Shown: piece after piece, positions 12,590 to 26,269 of the stretch
Layout of the letters: each line of letters opens with the position of its first letter
Position numbering within the stretch: position 1 is the first letter of the stretch
NCBI RefSeq assembly: GCF_949987515.2
Contig: NC_082693.1
Coordinates: 21,510,994 to 21,574,993, forward strand
Source: Delphinus delphis
Taxonomy: Eukaryota > Chordata > Mammalia > Artiodactyla > Delphinidae
Length of the DNA stretch: 64,000 nt
Reading direction: 5' to 3'
Notes under the pieces: model-generated
Told to the model about the DNA's origin: nothing
What the model saw: the letters and a program-made list of their open reading frames with translations, nothing else
The model's database searches: none
Program-made: the position numbers and the translations under genes

Positions 12590-12750
12590 ATAAACAAAGT
12601 TGAAGGGATCCATGGCCAAAATACCTGCACTACAAGAAATGTTAAAGGAAGTCCTTTGGGCAGAAAGAAAATGATACCAGTTGGAAATATGGACACAAAG
12701 GAATAAAGAGCTCTACTTGGATACAGATTTCATTAGCTGATATCCAGCCT
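12590..12750. repeat. Possible ancient L1-like fragment
   Basis: AATACCTGCACTACAAGAAA, TGTTAAAGGAAGTCCTTTGG and GAAAATGATACCAGTTGGAA resemble a dispersed ancient element, perhaps an old L1. Termini and strand are not determined. Confidence 0.35.
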
Positions 12751-13528
12751 CTACCATATGAGAGGCAACAAATGAAGAAACGGTAGAAACACATAGAAGG
12801 TCTGGTAGAAACATACGCTGATCATTCAGGGAAGGAAGAGCCGATAACTCTACACCCAGGGAAGAAAACAGGAGAAAGAAATTTCTTGGAGGAGGAGAAG
12901 AAATAATTTAAAAATTCTAACGGGATAATGCCAATGTGTGTTGGACATCAAGGAAAAAAATCAAACCACATTCAAGATACCCTTTGAGAGGGTAGGAAAC
13001 CAATTATGTCTTTAAGAGATTTTTGTCTAAATTGAGTAAGATAAAATTTCATTACTAGACTAGAAAAAATTTTAAAACTGGCCCTTCTACCGTTTCTTCA
13101 TAATTTCGTGGCTATTGTTCTGATTTCCAAACCAGATGGGTCTTAGAAGGCAGGAACTTTGCCTTCTACCTCTGGACTCCCTCACTCTCAGCACGGGCTC
13201 TAAGCCTGGTACTCACAGAACAAGTGCATTTTGACCGAATCCTTGGTTTCACAAATTTTCAACTAAAATTCGGCCCTGCTACCAGGCATATTTAGACACA
13301 TTTTGAAAGGTTACGCTGAAAAAACACTATTACTAGTCTATTCCTTAATATTATGAAGTTTAAAAAATTAAAAGTTTGCCTCTTGTCACAATTATTTCTT
13401 TACAGCAAATATCCTTCTAGTCTTTTAGAGCATGCCCCATTAGATGTAGTAAACCTTCTCTCACAATCCCTACAATAATGATCTTTATCCCCACCTCAGA
13501 ATGATGGCTCTGAATGAAACCATGGTAC

Positions 13529-13574
13529 CACACCCCACCCCACCCCATCCCACCTTCCCCCCCATCCCCCCGGG
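13529..13574. repeat. C-rich (CCCCA)n-like tract
   Basis: Repeated CACCCC and CCATCCC units end in runs of seven and six C. On the minus strand this is GGGGTGGGG-type sequence able to form a quadruplex. Confidence 0.85.
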
Positions 13575-14108
13575 CCAGGGCCCAAGCACGAGGCTCCAGC
13601 CACAGAATCCCACTTCAGCTGTCCCTGCCTGCAAGTGACTGTTGACTGGTGATTGTACACTAAGAAAAGTCTCTCCACATTCTCCCAAAGACCCTGAATT
13701 ACACATTCCCATTTGGAAATAATGGAAGTCCAAACAAGCAAAACAGATTTGGGGTGTACATTTGTGTAACTGATTCAAGTTACAAGAGGCCAGATTCGTG
13801 GGCCTGCAACCTGTACAAGGTCCTGAACTCGGAGGGGCCCTCCCTGTGCTTGGTTTAATGCTCTGCTGTCACTGTCATGAAATTCTTGATAATTTGATTT
13901 TTGACCTTGTGAATTGTAAGTGAAGTTAAATGTGACAGTGGAGCGAGCACATGAGCAGAGGAGATAAAACATGTGTGTCCATCATTCCTTAGCTCCCCAT
14001 CTGCAGACAGCATTCTCCACGTCCCATGAACACAGAATTCCAGTGGGTCTACAACACCAGGGAGTTCAGCGACATTCAAAGCTAGTGCAAGATAAGTGTG
14101 CTACATCT

Positions 14109-14284
14109 TTTTTTTTTTTTTTTAAGTCTTGATTGAATCTGTTACAGTATTGCTTCCGTTTTATGTTTTGGTTTTTTGGCCGCAGCCATGTGGGATCCTA
14201 GCTCCCCTCCCAGGGATTGAACCCGCATCCCCTGGCATTGGAAGGTGAAGTCTTAACCACTGGACCTCCAGAGAAGTCCCCAAA
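14109..14284 (-). mobile_element. Older CHR/Bov-tA-like tRNA-derived SINE
   Basis: T-tract at left, then a body with the box-B-like GGGATTGAACCC and end CCAGAGAAGTCCC. It is flanked by a perfect 12-bp duplication TGTGCTACATCT at 14097-14108 and 14285-14296. It differs from the young copies in the central part. Confidence 0.88.
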
Positions 14285-15253
14285 TGTGCTACATCTATGA
14301 TTGAGTAAATGGGGGCACTGAGAGCCCCGCGAGGCCATTCTTTCCTTTGGAACCATAACTTGCTCCTAATGCAAATAGAAGGCAAAGTTGTTTAAAAAAC
14401 ACAAATGACCAAGAAACCCTATCATATTCTTTCCTCCTCCTGTTACCTAGCCAAGCACTTATGCTGCATATTTTGACATAGAAGAAAAGGGAAAGATCGG
14501 GCAACCCATAGTCCCTTTTCCATTCAGTCCTTACTTACTCATCAGTAAGTCAAAGGTAGAGAATGTTGGTTGAATGTGCATGAATCAGGAAGTGAAATAA
14601 AAACATTTGAAATACTTTTTTTTACCATTTCCATTGTTCTGGGAAGAACAAAATACTAAGTGTGTATAAGCTACAAAATGTATATTTTCAGTGATTTCAC
14701 AGTATGAGTTAATTTGCACTTAATACAATTATATTTGTTCTTATATTTGCACTTAAAATTTGCATTGCACAGTATAAAAATGAATGATAAAATTCATTCA
14801 ACTAATTAAAAATTTCAAAAAAATTTACATTAAATAGCAAATAAAAACCACCATAACAAGTCAAGGGAGAGGTTGAAAAAGAAAGGAAAAACTATTTTGG
14901 TACATATTTTAGTACTTTTAATGGCTCTCTTGTCCTGTTTTTTAAACAAAGGATTCCCACATTTTCATTTATCAGTGGGCCCTGCAAATTACGTAGCCAG
15001 CCCTGAAGTGGGGAGAGCAGAAAATGATGATGAGAACGTCAAACTCTAAGCAATGACAGGAAAACATTTAAACGACTTTTTCTTCAAACAATTACAAAAA
15101 AGTGTTAAAACTACTCGTTCTAATAGAATGATATACTTGAAAAAGTTCTCAATTATCTGCATCATTTAAACACAGCACCTTTGTTTATTTCCTATGCATT
15201 TGGCAGTGGGCTTCTGGTTATTCCAACCCAGTGTGTGCAGTAACAAGGAGTCC

Positions 15254-15272
15254 TACACTAGGGGGCAGCAGC
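15254..15272 (+). promoter_or_regulatory. CTCF-like motif, plus orientation
   Basis: TACACTAGGGGGCAGCAGC fits the CTCF core CCASYAGRKGGCRSY closely. It is not inside a recognised repeat. Confidence 0.5.
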
Positions 15273-16421
15273 TACCGTCCATCAACCTTGTGGGGCTCCA
15301 ACGCCGCAGGATTAGGGTAATTCCTTACTTGAAGAGACCCGGAGAAAATGAAGATACTCACTACCGAGGAAGTTGGCTGTTTATCTTTATATTAATTTGC
15401 CTTGCTGCATTGGATTTGAAAGCGTATGAGCCTCTTACTTCAAGGACTTAAAGTGTTTCTTTGCCAAAAAAAGAAATAATAGTAAAACGTATTTTATTTG
15501 CTGGCACTCCCTGACTCATTTCTAAAGTGACAAAGTAACAATAGTTTGAAAGTTTTAAACTTAGTTTCTCTGTAAAGCCTAGCAGCCATTGGTCATTTTT
15601 ATCTACTATGGATTTGATCAAAAGGAACAACTCATTTCACTGAGGCCACTTAGCAGCTGTCAAGTGATAATTTTGTAACTCATGAAGGGTGTGCAGATTT
15701 CAGAGGGAAACTGACAAGACAAGGGATTAGTAAACCATTACAAAGTCCACACTCACTCAACTTGCCTTGAATCATTGAAGAATTAGAATGTCCTAAATAG
15801 AAACAAGAATCTAAAGTCCGTATTTTTAAAGGAAATAATTTGCAAAGATGACTGTATTTGCCTAGATATGGAAGATATTCAGTTAGCCTGAAGTGAGAAT
15901 GGCATTGCCCTACAGATGAGTTGGCTCAAACATATATATTGTATTCAATTGCTCCAACAAGATTTCCCAAATAAAAATTTTATAAAAAGTGGATTGAAAG
16001 TTCAATGAAGCAATATACTAGGAAACCACTGTTGGGTATTCCAGACTCTTTGGCAAGACAGTAAAAAAAAAGTATCCCAGCTTATTACAAACCTCCAGGG
16101 AGGTGCTTCTCAACGAAGGCGGTTCTATCCACGAGGGGCATTTGGAAATTTGCAGGGGTGTTTCCAGTGGTCCCAGTGATCAGAGGCACCATGTAACACA
16201 GTGAAGAGCAGGGATGGTAAACCTTCCACAACGTACAGAGCAGCTGCAAACAATGAAAAAGTATCATCACATGTGTCTCACAGCGTTTAACGCCCTGCCT
16301 TAAATTTACTGGTGAAAAAATTGTGTATAATTTTATGAGCCTAGAAACTAAGTCTCTGAAGATCATGTCACCAGCAACATCTCGGCTTGTGGAACTGAGT
16401 CCTCAATAAAATGCACTGGCA

Positions 16422-16632
16422 GGGGTTTCCCTGGTGGCGCAGTGGTTGAGAGTCCGCCTGCCGATGCAGGGGACACGGGTTCGTGCCCCGGTCCGGGAAG
16501 ATCCCATATGCCGCGGAGCGGCTAGGCCCGTGAGCCATGGCCGCTGAGCCCGCGCGTCCGGAGCCTGTGTTCCGCAGCGGGAGAGGCCACAACAGTGAGA
16601 GGCCCGCGTACCGCAAAAAAAAAAAAAAAAAA
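16422..16632 (+). mobile_element. CHR-type tRNA-derived SINE
   Basis: Complete body with A(18) tail, flanked by the 9-bp duplication GCACTGGCA at 16413-16421 and 16633-16641. Confidence 0.95.
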
Positions 16633-17894
16633 GCACTGGCAACAGTTTGTGTCAGTAACTCTTGACTCATGTTGATTCTATGTGTACATTTAAATATACC
16701 TTTTCAGTCTTCATTCATAATGTCAAATATAAGAAGAATCAACTTGCAGATTTTCCTACATCTCTTAAATTCCAACATTTTATCAATGTAAGTATATGAC
16801 TACTTCATTATGTTTTATAGTAGAGTTATATTTATGTATTTTCATACATATATTTCTTTCCCTTTATTTCTCCTTTATATTACAGTGAAGGTATTATATA
16901 TTTTTAAAATTATGTGTATTATAGACTATATTTTCTATGGATTTTGTTTCAGGGTAGTAAAGGAGGATAACAAAATATTTGTCATAAAAAGGAGGCTTTG
17001 AGTCTCATAGGTTTGAGATCCAAGGCTCTAAGGGTTCCCCTTCCATGTGTAGCTACCTCACCATCCCTCCCTCCCTCCCCACCCTACCCTTGATGTTTTC
17101 ACAGAAGGGAATAGTTAGTAACAAGAAATGGTTAGTAGCTAGCCCATGAACAGATTTTTTTCTGATTAATAATTTTTTAAACCAACACTTGTAAATTAAG
17201 TATTCTCATATGATATGATATAAATATAGTATTGTGAAAAGTACATATTAATTAATTAATTTTGTTCATTAAGTATTACTAAGTAGCTACCAGGTGTTAA
17301 GACAGTTTGCTGTTAAATAGCGTCTAACTAGCAACAAAATCATTGCTACCCTAAAGAAAAGCTCTTTCTGGAAAAACAAAACAAAACAAAAAAAAATGGA
17401 TTTAAAAGGATATTACTATAGGTGACGAAACAACTGACTGGGTGAAATTTTCCTCTGGATATATTGGAAGCATTTAATTTGTATCCTATGCATATTAGGC
17501 AGGTTAGGTCTCAATAAGCCAAAATCAGAATAGACATGCAAGAAAAAAATAAGGATAAAACTTTAATAAGATTTCACATTAGGGGGATAAAGCAATTTTT
17601 AAGGGAAAAAACTCATTAATAAAATGATGATACATTATTTTTGACACAAATATACATTTTTTAGAGTCAGAATTACATGACTGTAAAATTAGTCCAGTTT
17701 TTAAAGTTCTTTTATATGACTGTTTGGAATCAAATTCTTTATAGTAAATTTAGTGAGAGAAAGAAGTAGTCTTCAGCAATTATTAGAGACAAATTAAATG
17801 TTACTATGGGGATTTTTTTTTTTTTTTTTTATCCCTCTGACTTGTTGCTAAAATCAGGTATGGACTAGCAAAGGGCAAAACAAGCCTAGGGAAG

Positions 17895-18050
17895 GGTGGC
17901 CGTGTGACTAGGAGCAAGTTGCTTAACCTCTGGGTTTCCTTATATGGTAGCACCTACCTCATAAATTTAATAAATTAGTACATGTTACGTGCTTAGCAGA
18001 GTGCCCAGCATATATAGTAAGAGACACGTAGCAAATAGCCACTGTCATAT
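17895..18050 (+). mobile_element. MIR SINE relic
   Basis: GAGCAAGTTGCTTAACCTCT, then ACCTACCTCATAAATTTAAT and AGAGTGCCCAGCATATATAG give the MIR core and 3' end order. Confidence 0.7.
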
Positions 18051-18764
18051 CTCTTTTCCACACCAGAAACGTGAAGATTGTTCGTGGGAACAATTGCCTA
18101 ACTCAGGAAGAGCCATCGTGACCTGACTAGACTCAGGTGACTTGCCTAGCAGTCTAGGGCTCCAGATATGAGACGCCAATCAGTCTGAATGTAATTAAGG
18201 GTGTTTGACAGCCTGGGACTCCTAGGATGTTCCTGACTAAGCGATGTTCAATTGTGCTAGTTAGAAAAATGGAAGATCTGTGTGGATTTGAGATATTGGA
18301 GTGTGTCACCCAGCAACAGACTGAAGTTCCAAAGAAATCCTGAATTATCTCGTTAGTGAGGCAACTTCCTGTTAGGTGGCTATTGACTCTGACCACAGTG
18401 AACCCAAGAACTCATGATCCCCTGACCCAGAAAGACACTCACGTGAGAACTGATTAGATGGCAAGACACCAAGAAAACTAGTTTTACAACCTATCCAGTG
18501 GCTGCGTGTTACTCACATTGTCTGGGGCACAGGAAGGGCAGGGCCACTGCACCTCACAGGGGGCCGCTGCATAGAGTTCACACGTGGGAATGGGCTGCAG
18601 AGCCCTGTGCAGCGCTGTGGCCCCAGAAAGGGCCCAACGCAGCTGGGCTATGCAGGCCCATCAGCCCCCATGGAGGCCACATCTGTCTTCCGTCCTTCCG
18701 GGCTTCCCACAGCAGTTCATGGCCACAGAATTCACCCAGAAAGAAATGCAAATACAGGAGGTTT

Positions 18765-18950
18765 TAGATTATGTCATTTAATCCTTATAGGTATTCTAGC
18801 TCATTAAAATCATCCTTTTTACAGGCAAGGAAACAAAGAATTAGAGAAGTAACACCTAAGGTCATGATGCTGGTAAGTGAGACTCAAACCAGACTGCTTC
18901 ACTTCAGAGTCCATGCTCTTGCCCTCTATGCTAGACTGCCTCCTAAGAAC
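18765..18950 (-). mobile_element. MIR SINE relic
   Basis: Antisense MIR: ATTTAATCCTTATAGGTATT, TTTTTACAGGCAAGGAAACA, then TCAGAGTCCATGCTCTTGCC. Confidence 0.7.
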
Positions 18951-18974
18951 CAACTGCAACTAATGTTTGTTTAG

Positions 18975-19135
18975 CATTTGAATGTTCACGGAGCTCCAAA
19001 CACTCGTGGACCTTATACCATACCCATTTCTTTACATAGATAAGGAAACAGACAGAAAGACATGTAAGCGATTTTCCCAAGTTTATGCAGTTAGGTAGTG
19101 GAGCCAGGATTTGCACCCCAGGCTTTTTGAATCTC
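18975..19135 (-). mobile_element. MIR SINE relic, tandem with the preceding one
   Basis: Antisense MIR again: ATAGATAAGGAAACAGACAG, then GTTAGGTAGTGGAGCCAGGA and TTTGCACCCCAGG. It lies directly beside another MIR in the same orientation. Confidence 0.6.
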
Positions 19136-22100
19136 AGCAGAATTTACAAGTCAAATGCTCAAATGGAACGGGGTGAGCTATGCTGAGCACCCAGCTTAAG
19201 CGGGAAGAGTTCTGAGGCCAAGACCGTAGCCTATTTTTGCCTTTGCTTTGCCTGTCCAGACAACACTTTCACATGGATAGAATTACCTGATGATAACCTG
19301 CATCCTGATTACTGCATTTGTACGTTCTAGATACATGACTTTTCTCTAGATGCTATATAGGATTGGTCTAATCTGGACATGTCTTGTCTATTGAAGATGA
19401 GTATTGGAGAGAGCACTTTTAGATTTAAGCAATATCCTTAAAGTAACATGTCAGGAATACTCCACTCCACATGGTAATCCTTCCATGGTTAGTGAGCAAG
19501 TACTATCGGTCCAACATGCCAAGACTCAGAAGAAGGTCACAAGATGAGACTCTTCCACCGCAGCCCCAGGACAAAAATCTCTGAATTGTGGGGTGGGGGG
19601 GAATGCCATTTTCAGACTCATTCACTACTGTGATCTAATAACCTAACGCTTACTATGGATTTCAGAAGGTCTGGTGAGGGGAGAGTTGCTGAATCCATAG
19701 GGGATTGTCCAGCATGAGAAAGGAAATAACCAGGAGCAATCTCTGTTAAAGTTGACTCCCCTGAGCTGGTCTTGAGCCTCTGTGGTGCCTGGTCTCATAA
19801 CACTGGCAGGCACCACGAGGAAGTTTTGTGAGCTCCATGAGGTCTGCAATCATAGGGACCTTAGTGTCTAAAGGAAAAAGAGAGTTATGAACATCAGTTA
19901 CCTCATACCCATTTCACTACATTTTTCTCCCTACAGGGACTGAATATATTCATCTGGAAAACTATTTTTTCTCAGCTATAAAACATGATACGATGTTTCA
20001 TCAGTTTATCCCTTTAGGCTCTATTGTAAAATGTATTTAACGTTATCTAGTTAATTTATTATCAATTTATAATAAATGTAGAGTATACCATTCTCTCAAG
20101 ATAGAACTTCCTCAAAAAATATTTTCAAACCATGAAATAAAAGGTAATGCAATGCTTTTCTCAACTGCGTAATAAATTGTCAATACCACCCAATATTACC
20201 TATTTCCAATATTAGAGACATTAAAACTTTAGAAGGGCCATTCATTTCATGAATGAATGAGTGAATGGACGAATTAACTAATTTAAAAACATATTTACTG
20301 AATGCTAGGCATGGGATATCCGGATTAATAATGAACCAAAACCCAATAGCCCACCTGGTCAATAGAATCAATATAATTTCATGAGCAGGAATGAGAAAGG
20401 TTAAGTACATCAGAAGTATTCTAAGTGAAGACATTTGGGGAAAATTCAAAGATAGAATTTAGGAGACATTATTTTTGCCCCATTCTGGTTCAATTACTTT
20501 GTTCTCTGTGTGAGCTGGAGAGCACACGTTCTCCCCGTGTGAGAGGAAGGAGGCGACATACACTCCAAACCAACCCCATGTGCTTTGGGCAGAAAGTATC
20601 AAGGTTAAGACAAAACAACTACAGTTTATTGTAAACCTAGGTCCAAACTGAAGGAAAAAGATTCCTGAAACATGCCTTGCATGCTTGATAACGGTGCTTT
20701 GGAGCTTGACAGATGTAAAGATGGGCAATTCGCTTTTTACCTTTGCCAACGTACATATTCCCCAACAACCAGAAAGAAGAAATGACTAAAGCCGCAAATG
20801 TGGGGAGGGGAGTGAGTATTAAAATTCCAGAGGTCTTGCAGGCTGATGCTAAACCCTGTGAGGAAAACCAGCACGTTAGGCTTCTTACACAACAAACTTC
20901 CCAGAAAAGGAACGCTGCTCTCCAAAGGCAGGCGTCAGAGAGTTTGCTGGTGAGAAAGGAATGGAGTCACACTGACCTTCAGAGTGGCCAGGACCGTGGC
21001 ACGCCAACTCACCAACCTGCTAACCCATCCCTCGAAACCGGGTGATCTGGGTTCCAGCCGGGTCAACTGTACGAGAAGAGGCCTTCATCAACAGGTAAAG
21101 GGGCCGCACAGCAGGGGTGATCCAAACGACCACTCTGATGAATGGGGCTGGGTAGTGGGCGACAATGGCCGAGCACCTGATTTCGCAATGTCCTAAATTT
21201 CTCAGGACTCTAAAATTAGAATAAAGTTGATAAATTCACACATATGGTCCTCATTTCTCTAGAGACAGATGCTACTTAAATTAGGTAGAAGTAAATGGAA
21301 TGGCTAATATTTACCCTATTTGAAAAGTCATTTAAGGAAAAGTGTATTTAAGGATCCCCATTAGTTCTTAATTCGGGTTATAAATCTTGAGTAAGAAAAT
21401 CTGCTCATCACATAGTATCAGTGGGTACGTGACGTCCACATGACTTAACAGCTGGTGATGTCAACCTCGATCACCTAGTGAAGGTGGTGCTTGCCAGGGT
21501 TCTTCACTATAAAGTTACTATTCTTTCTTTCCATACTAACTCGGGACGTGAAGCCTAAGCCCAGTCCACACTCAAGGGGATGTTTTGTTCACTATTTATT
21601 TTGAAAACATTTCAAGCTTCTAGAAAAGTTAACAAAAATAGTGTGATGAATTCCCGTATACACTTCATCTAGATTCTCCCCAATAGCATTTTCCACATAT
21701 ACTTTATCAATCTCTCTCTCGCTCTCGCTCCCTCTACAAATCTACGAATTAATACTATTTGTATTATTATTGTTTTGACTAAACCATTTCAGAGTAAGTT
21801 GTAGACAGCTTTATCCCAAGTACTTCCGCATGTATATCCTAAGAACAGGAGTTCTTTCATAACCACATTATAATGATCAATTTCAGGAAATTTTACATTA
21901 ATACAATACTATTATCAAATATATAGTTCAGCATTTCTGCTTTTGTCTATGATGCAGTGTCTGGTACTAACCCTCTTGCTTTAACTATAAAGCTAGGCAA
22001 AATGTCTAAGGCAAGTGTTTTCAGACATTGGAGAAGCAGCAGCACAGGACAGAGCCGGCAACGCAAGACTGCAATCAATCCCTGTAGGCAGGGAAACCTA

Positions 22101-22809
22101 AGAGGTGAGCCTCATGACTCCTGGCTGTCTGCCTGGGGAAATTCTCCTGACTGCAGTGTAGCAATCTGGAATCCAAGCAGAGAGCGGCAGTCCCTCTGAG
22201 CTAAGGAGGAGGAGATCAGGGGTTAGGGCAGCTGAGCACTGGAATCTGCAAGGCAGGGCCTCAGAGAGACAGGAGCTGTGCAGTTTATATAAATATCATC
22301 ATGAGTTCATTCTAATCCCTCTAACTCTGATCTAGTATCACAAGGCTTTCCCTAGTTTTCTAGTCCATACTTCTGGCTCTTTTTAGAAACCCAGAGCAGA
22401 CTGGCAAGGTAAGTCACCACTTGCATTGTCAAGTCTCTCAGCTGAAGAAGAGTGTGCCCGGGGTGAGGTGCCAAAAAGCGGGACATGGGGCAGCCATCAC
22501 TTGTGTGAACCCCTGAGAATGAATGATAGAAACCCCAGAAAATAATGGATTTGTTGAGAGAGGGCACCAAACATAAGTAGAAATTTAGGGGGTACACGAT
22601 AACATGTTTGTCTTCTAGAGCTCCAATTATTATATTATTTAACCAAAAGTCCAAGGTATTTAGTTGTAGTTTATTTTTTATTTAATTCAATAATTACTTC
22701 AACCCAGCTTCTTCATTTTTGAACTCTTCCTTTTGACTCATTTCTTTGTTGTCTGGTGTCCATCTTTCAGTAATTTTTTTAGGACAGGTTCATGGATTTG
22801 GTTTTCCTT

Positions 22810-22980
22810 GATTCAATGATTTTCAGCCTTAGCTGTATATTGTAATGACATCGGGAGCTTCTGAAAAACTGGCCATCCTCCCAGACCAATTCTGTCAAGT
22901 TCTCTGGGGGTATGATCCATGCACGTTTTAAAAAAAATCCCTCAAGTCGTTCTAATGTGCAGACAAATATCTCCAATCTC
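22810..22980 (+). mobile_element. MER20-like hAT DNA transposon relic
   Basis: Diverged MER20-type sequence: TTTTCAGCCTTAGCTGTATA, CAGACCAATTCTGTCAAGTT, CTCTGGGGG and TTCTAATGTGCAGAC in the expected order. Confidence 0.5.
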
Positions 22981-23094
22981 AATTAAATTACATAAACAGG
23001 CTTTCTCAGAAAAAAGAAAAAAAAAAAGAAGACCAAAGAAAATTGCAAGCAAAGTTCAAAGAAGCAGCCTAGAAAACACCCGAAAATCTGGGCA

Positions 23095-23200
23095 AACGCA
23101 GATTCTGATTCAACAGCTATGGAATGGCAACTGAAATTCTGCGTTTCTAATGAGCTCCCAGATAATGCCAATGCTATTGGTTCTGGGTAGCTTCTGGGTA
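23095..23200 (+). mobile_element. MER5A-like hAT relic
   Basis: GCAGATTCTGATTCAACAG, TTCTGCGTTTCTAATGAGCT and CCAATGCTATTGGTTCTGGG follow the MER5A order, on the strand opposite to the copy at 6.8 kb. Confidence 0.6.
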
Positions 23201-26200
23201 GCAGTGGTACTCCTCTGTCTTCTGTAGTAAATATTGCTATGGAGGAATCTGGAGCTACCTGAACTTTTTAACCTTTTTTTTCCCTTTTGTGTAGCTTGAT
23301 TCTTATTCCTGGATCTCCATATGATTCTCTTCTTTGAAATTCAGATTTTGGTAGGTTACCTGTATTAACAAACAATAGAATGAAAATTCCCACTTTGATA
23401 TTACATTTGCTTCTGAATTTTGTTTTGTTTTGTTCTAGTGACCAAATCCACAGCAGTTCCAGCTCTTTCTGAGGATGTCCCATAGGATAGGCATGATGCC
23501 TGGCCTACATAGTGGGTGAGATTCCTGCTTCCTCTTTTGCACATTCATTCTTACAGTAAAATGCCCATCACTTGAGGTAATTGGAATAAGTTTGTTCCTT
23601 GCAACCAAAAGAAATTAATTAAAACAATTAGAAACCATAGATTTAAAGATATACAATATGAAACTAAAGATTGCACAGAATGCTGTGTCAAAAAGGCAAC
23701 ATGAATGCAAAATACAAAACAAGTACTTACAGTGATGGTCGGCAGAAGTGGGGCAGGGGCAGAGAAGTTTCCTTAATTTCAGTGTGCTTCTTACAAATAA
23801 TTAGACTAGACTGATTGACAGATAATAAATAAGAAAAAATGTAGAAAAGTTATAGTGTCAAAAAGGAATTGAAGAGAGAATAAAGATTAAAATGTGACGC
23901 TAAAAGATTCTGGAAGATTTAAAACCAATTAAAAGCTGAAAACTGAGAAATAAGAAAATCTTAAAGGAATAGTAAGGCAAAATTTTAAACCAGGAGAATT
24001 ATAAAAACTCATAAAACAGAAGTACAACATGGACTATAAAAGAAGCTGACTAAAGATGAGAACAAGAAAATAAAGTTTGAAAGGATACCAGAAGGTTAAA
24101 ATAACTTGTTAAAATTAAAATAAGAGTGAAGTTATTTATGAAATAATTTTAAACAGATGAAATTCAAAAGAAGAAAAGGTTGAAGGTGAATAGGGTAATA
24201 AGGAAGATATAAAATAGAATATGAGAGTAGGATTAAAGTTAAGTATAATTAATTTATACAGACTTTAATATACCATCAAAATATTTTTTTAAAGGTTTAA
24301 AGGTTAGAGGAAAAGAAAATAGAAAAATGTCTCAAAATATACAAGGAATAAGAAAGCTTGGTGCCTATCGTCTTTCCCCAAGGGACAATCTGCTAATGCA
24401 GTGTGGTGTCCTCAGGTGGAACCTGAGGGGACAGACCACAATGTGACACCTTGGACGTGGAGGCTTCCCCATTGCTCCCCTCAGCAAGTGCCAGAGGCCA
24501 GACTCACCAGCAGTGATCAGAGAAGACAAGTAGGAGGTATTAATACAGCAAACTCACAGCTGGACGGCACTGACCTGACCCAGGAGGAACTCCCTAGTCT
24601 GCCAGCCACATTCCCTCCTGGATTATCTCCTCCAAATTTAGCCCACTCTCAGAGTCAGGGGAAACTACTCTCTCTATATCAATAACCCATGAAGCATCAG
24701 GTGTCAACAGTTGTCTTACGTCTCTAGACAATTTTTAGGAACTGTGGTACAGCCCCCAGATTAAAAAAAAAAGCGTTTATTCGATAAATGCTTATTGGGC
24801 ATCTTGCCTGTCCCTGGCAGTGTACTAGACTCCAGGAGTACAATGATGAATGAGTAACAGAACTCCCTTAACAGAGATCCAGACCCACTGTGTGGAAAGG
24901 GTAGTGGAGTTTTAACAGTTATCAGTGGCACAGATAGAAGGGCTGGCTCTGAGCAGAAGGGCTACATTTCCCTCTGCAGTGGCAGGAAGGGAAGCAAGGG
25001 TGTGGGAGGAGGGAGGTAGGAAGGGTGAAAGTTAGGGAGATGATGCCCCATGGTTTGAATTCTCCTGATGAAGTAGGGAGACTGGGGAGATAAGCAGAGG
25101 TCTTGAGGTAAGTGGGAGAGAGGTCTGGGAGGGTCATAAAAGAAACTTGAGGAGCTAAGGACAAGTAAACAGTCACAGCAGCGAGGGCCAAGTGAGGCTG
25201 GAGGTGGTGCCCGTCTCCAGCAGCAGTGTTTGAGTGCCCAGGTGCGGGAGACACACCCAGTTTATTACAACATAATGTGAAGAGTCCCAGGCGTGACAGG
25301 GTAATTTATTGAGACATTGTTGGTGTCTGTTCTCACTGCATTTTTCCCTCCACCCATTTTCAAGAATGACTTCAGGGCTACTTACATCAGGGAAGTTTGG
25401 AGTTAAATGCTTGAAGGAAACCTCACATCAGGCCTTTTTTTTTCCCCCTTCTTTAAGCAGAGGTCTCAAAGTGGGCTTCTCCAGGCTAATACTTTGACAG
25501 ATATGCTTCATTTATAAGGAATAGTGTTTTGAGGTTTTTAAAAATAGTTGTCAACATTTTGAGAGTAGATTTCACATTAAAATCTAGACTTCAGCTTCTC
25601 CTGGAAAAATCCAACGACCTGGCAGTCCTGGGCTACCTTTTCACCTGGCTACAATTAGTTGGAGCTGCGTAATGTCTGCCCCTTTTAAGGGGGTACAACC
25701 TCCGATTCACTGTGGTCCCTATTATTCTCTGTGGTCTGATTCTCAGCCAACATCACTCATTTAGGTTAACTGCCTGGTCCCCGTAACCCTCTCCAAAGTT
25801 GGAGATTATGTTAGGAGGAAGGAGTACAGGCAGAAGCAATAAGGCAGTGGGGTCACAGGTCTGCAGTTCCTTTGATGTGGCAAAGGCCCAGGCAGGAATG
25901 GGGACTCAACGGCCCCAAGGCCTGGCTCTTCCCACCTCAGCAAAGACACCCATCCAGAAAGCGGCAAACTTGGATACTGACAATTATCTCAGACAGTCTG
26001 AGTATGAACAGGTCCTTTCCTTGTGAAAATCCCAGGTCCTTGTAAAATCCTAAGGAGGGTGGGAGCGGGACAGCCCACAATGCCTGAGATTATTTCCCAC
26101 CAGCCCTTGGGGAGGTGGCTTGAAGTTAGACTTAATGAGAGAAATAAGGACATAATTTCTTACACACGCATGTTTGTGGAGTGAGAGTTTAAACAGCCAA

Positions 26201-26269
26201 GTGGAGATTTAAAGAAAGGGCTAAGAAAACACAAAGCAAAGTAGTGGGTGAGGTTACTTTTTGACTCAG

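Larger units (their letters stand above)
12751..16412. other. Intergenic, mostly unique AT-rich DNA
   Basis: Holds the C-rich tract at 13.5 kb, the old SINE at 14.1 kb and the CTCF-like site at 15.25 kb. Open frames are short and lack known domains. Confidence 0.6.
19140..26269. other. Intergenic, no gene seen
   Basis: Mostly unique AT-rich DNA. It includes two hAT relics near 23 kb, a strongly purine-rich plus strand at 23.6-24.35 kb and an ancient repeat head at 24.8 kb. Open frames up to 110 codons have no recognisable domain. Confidence 0.6.
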
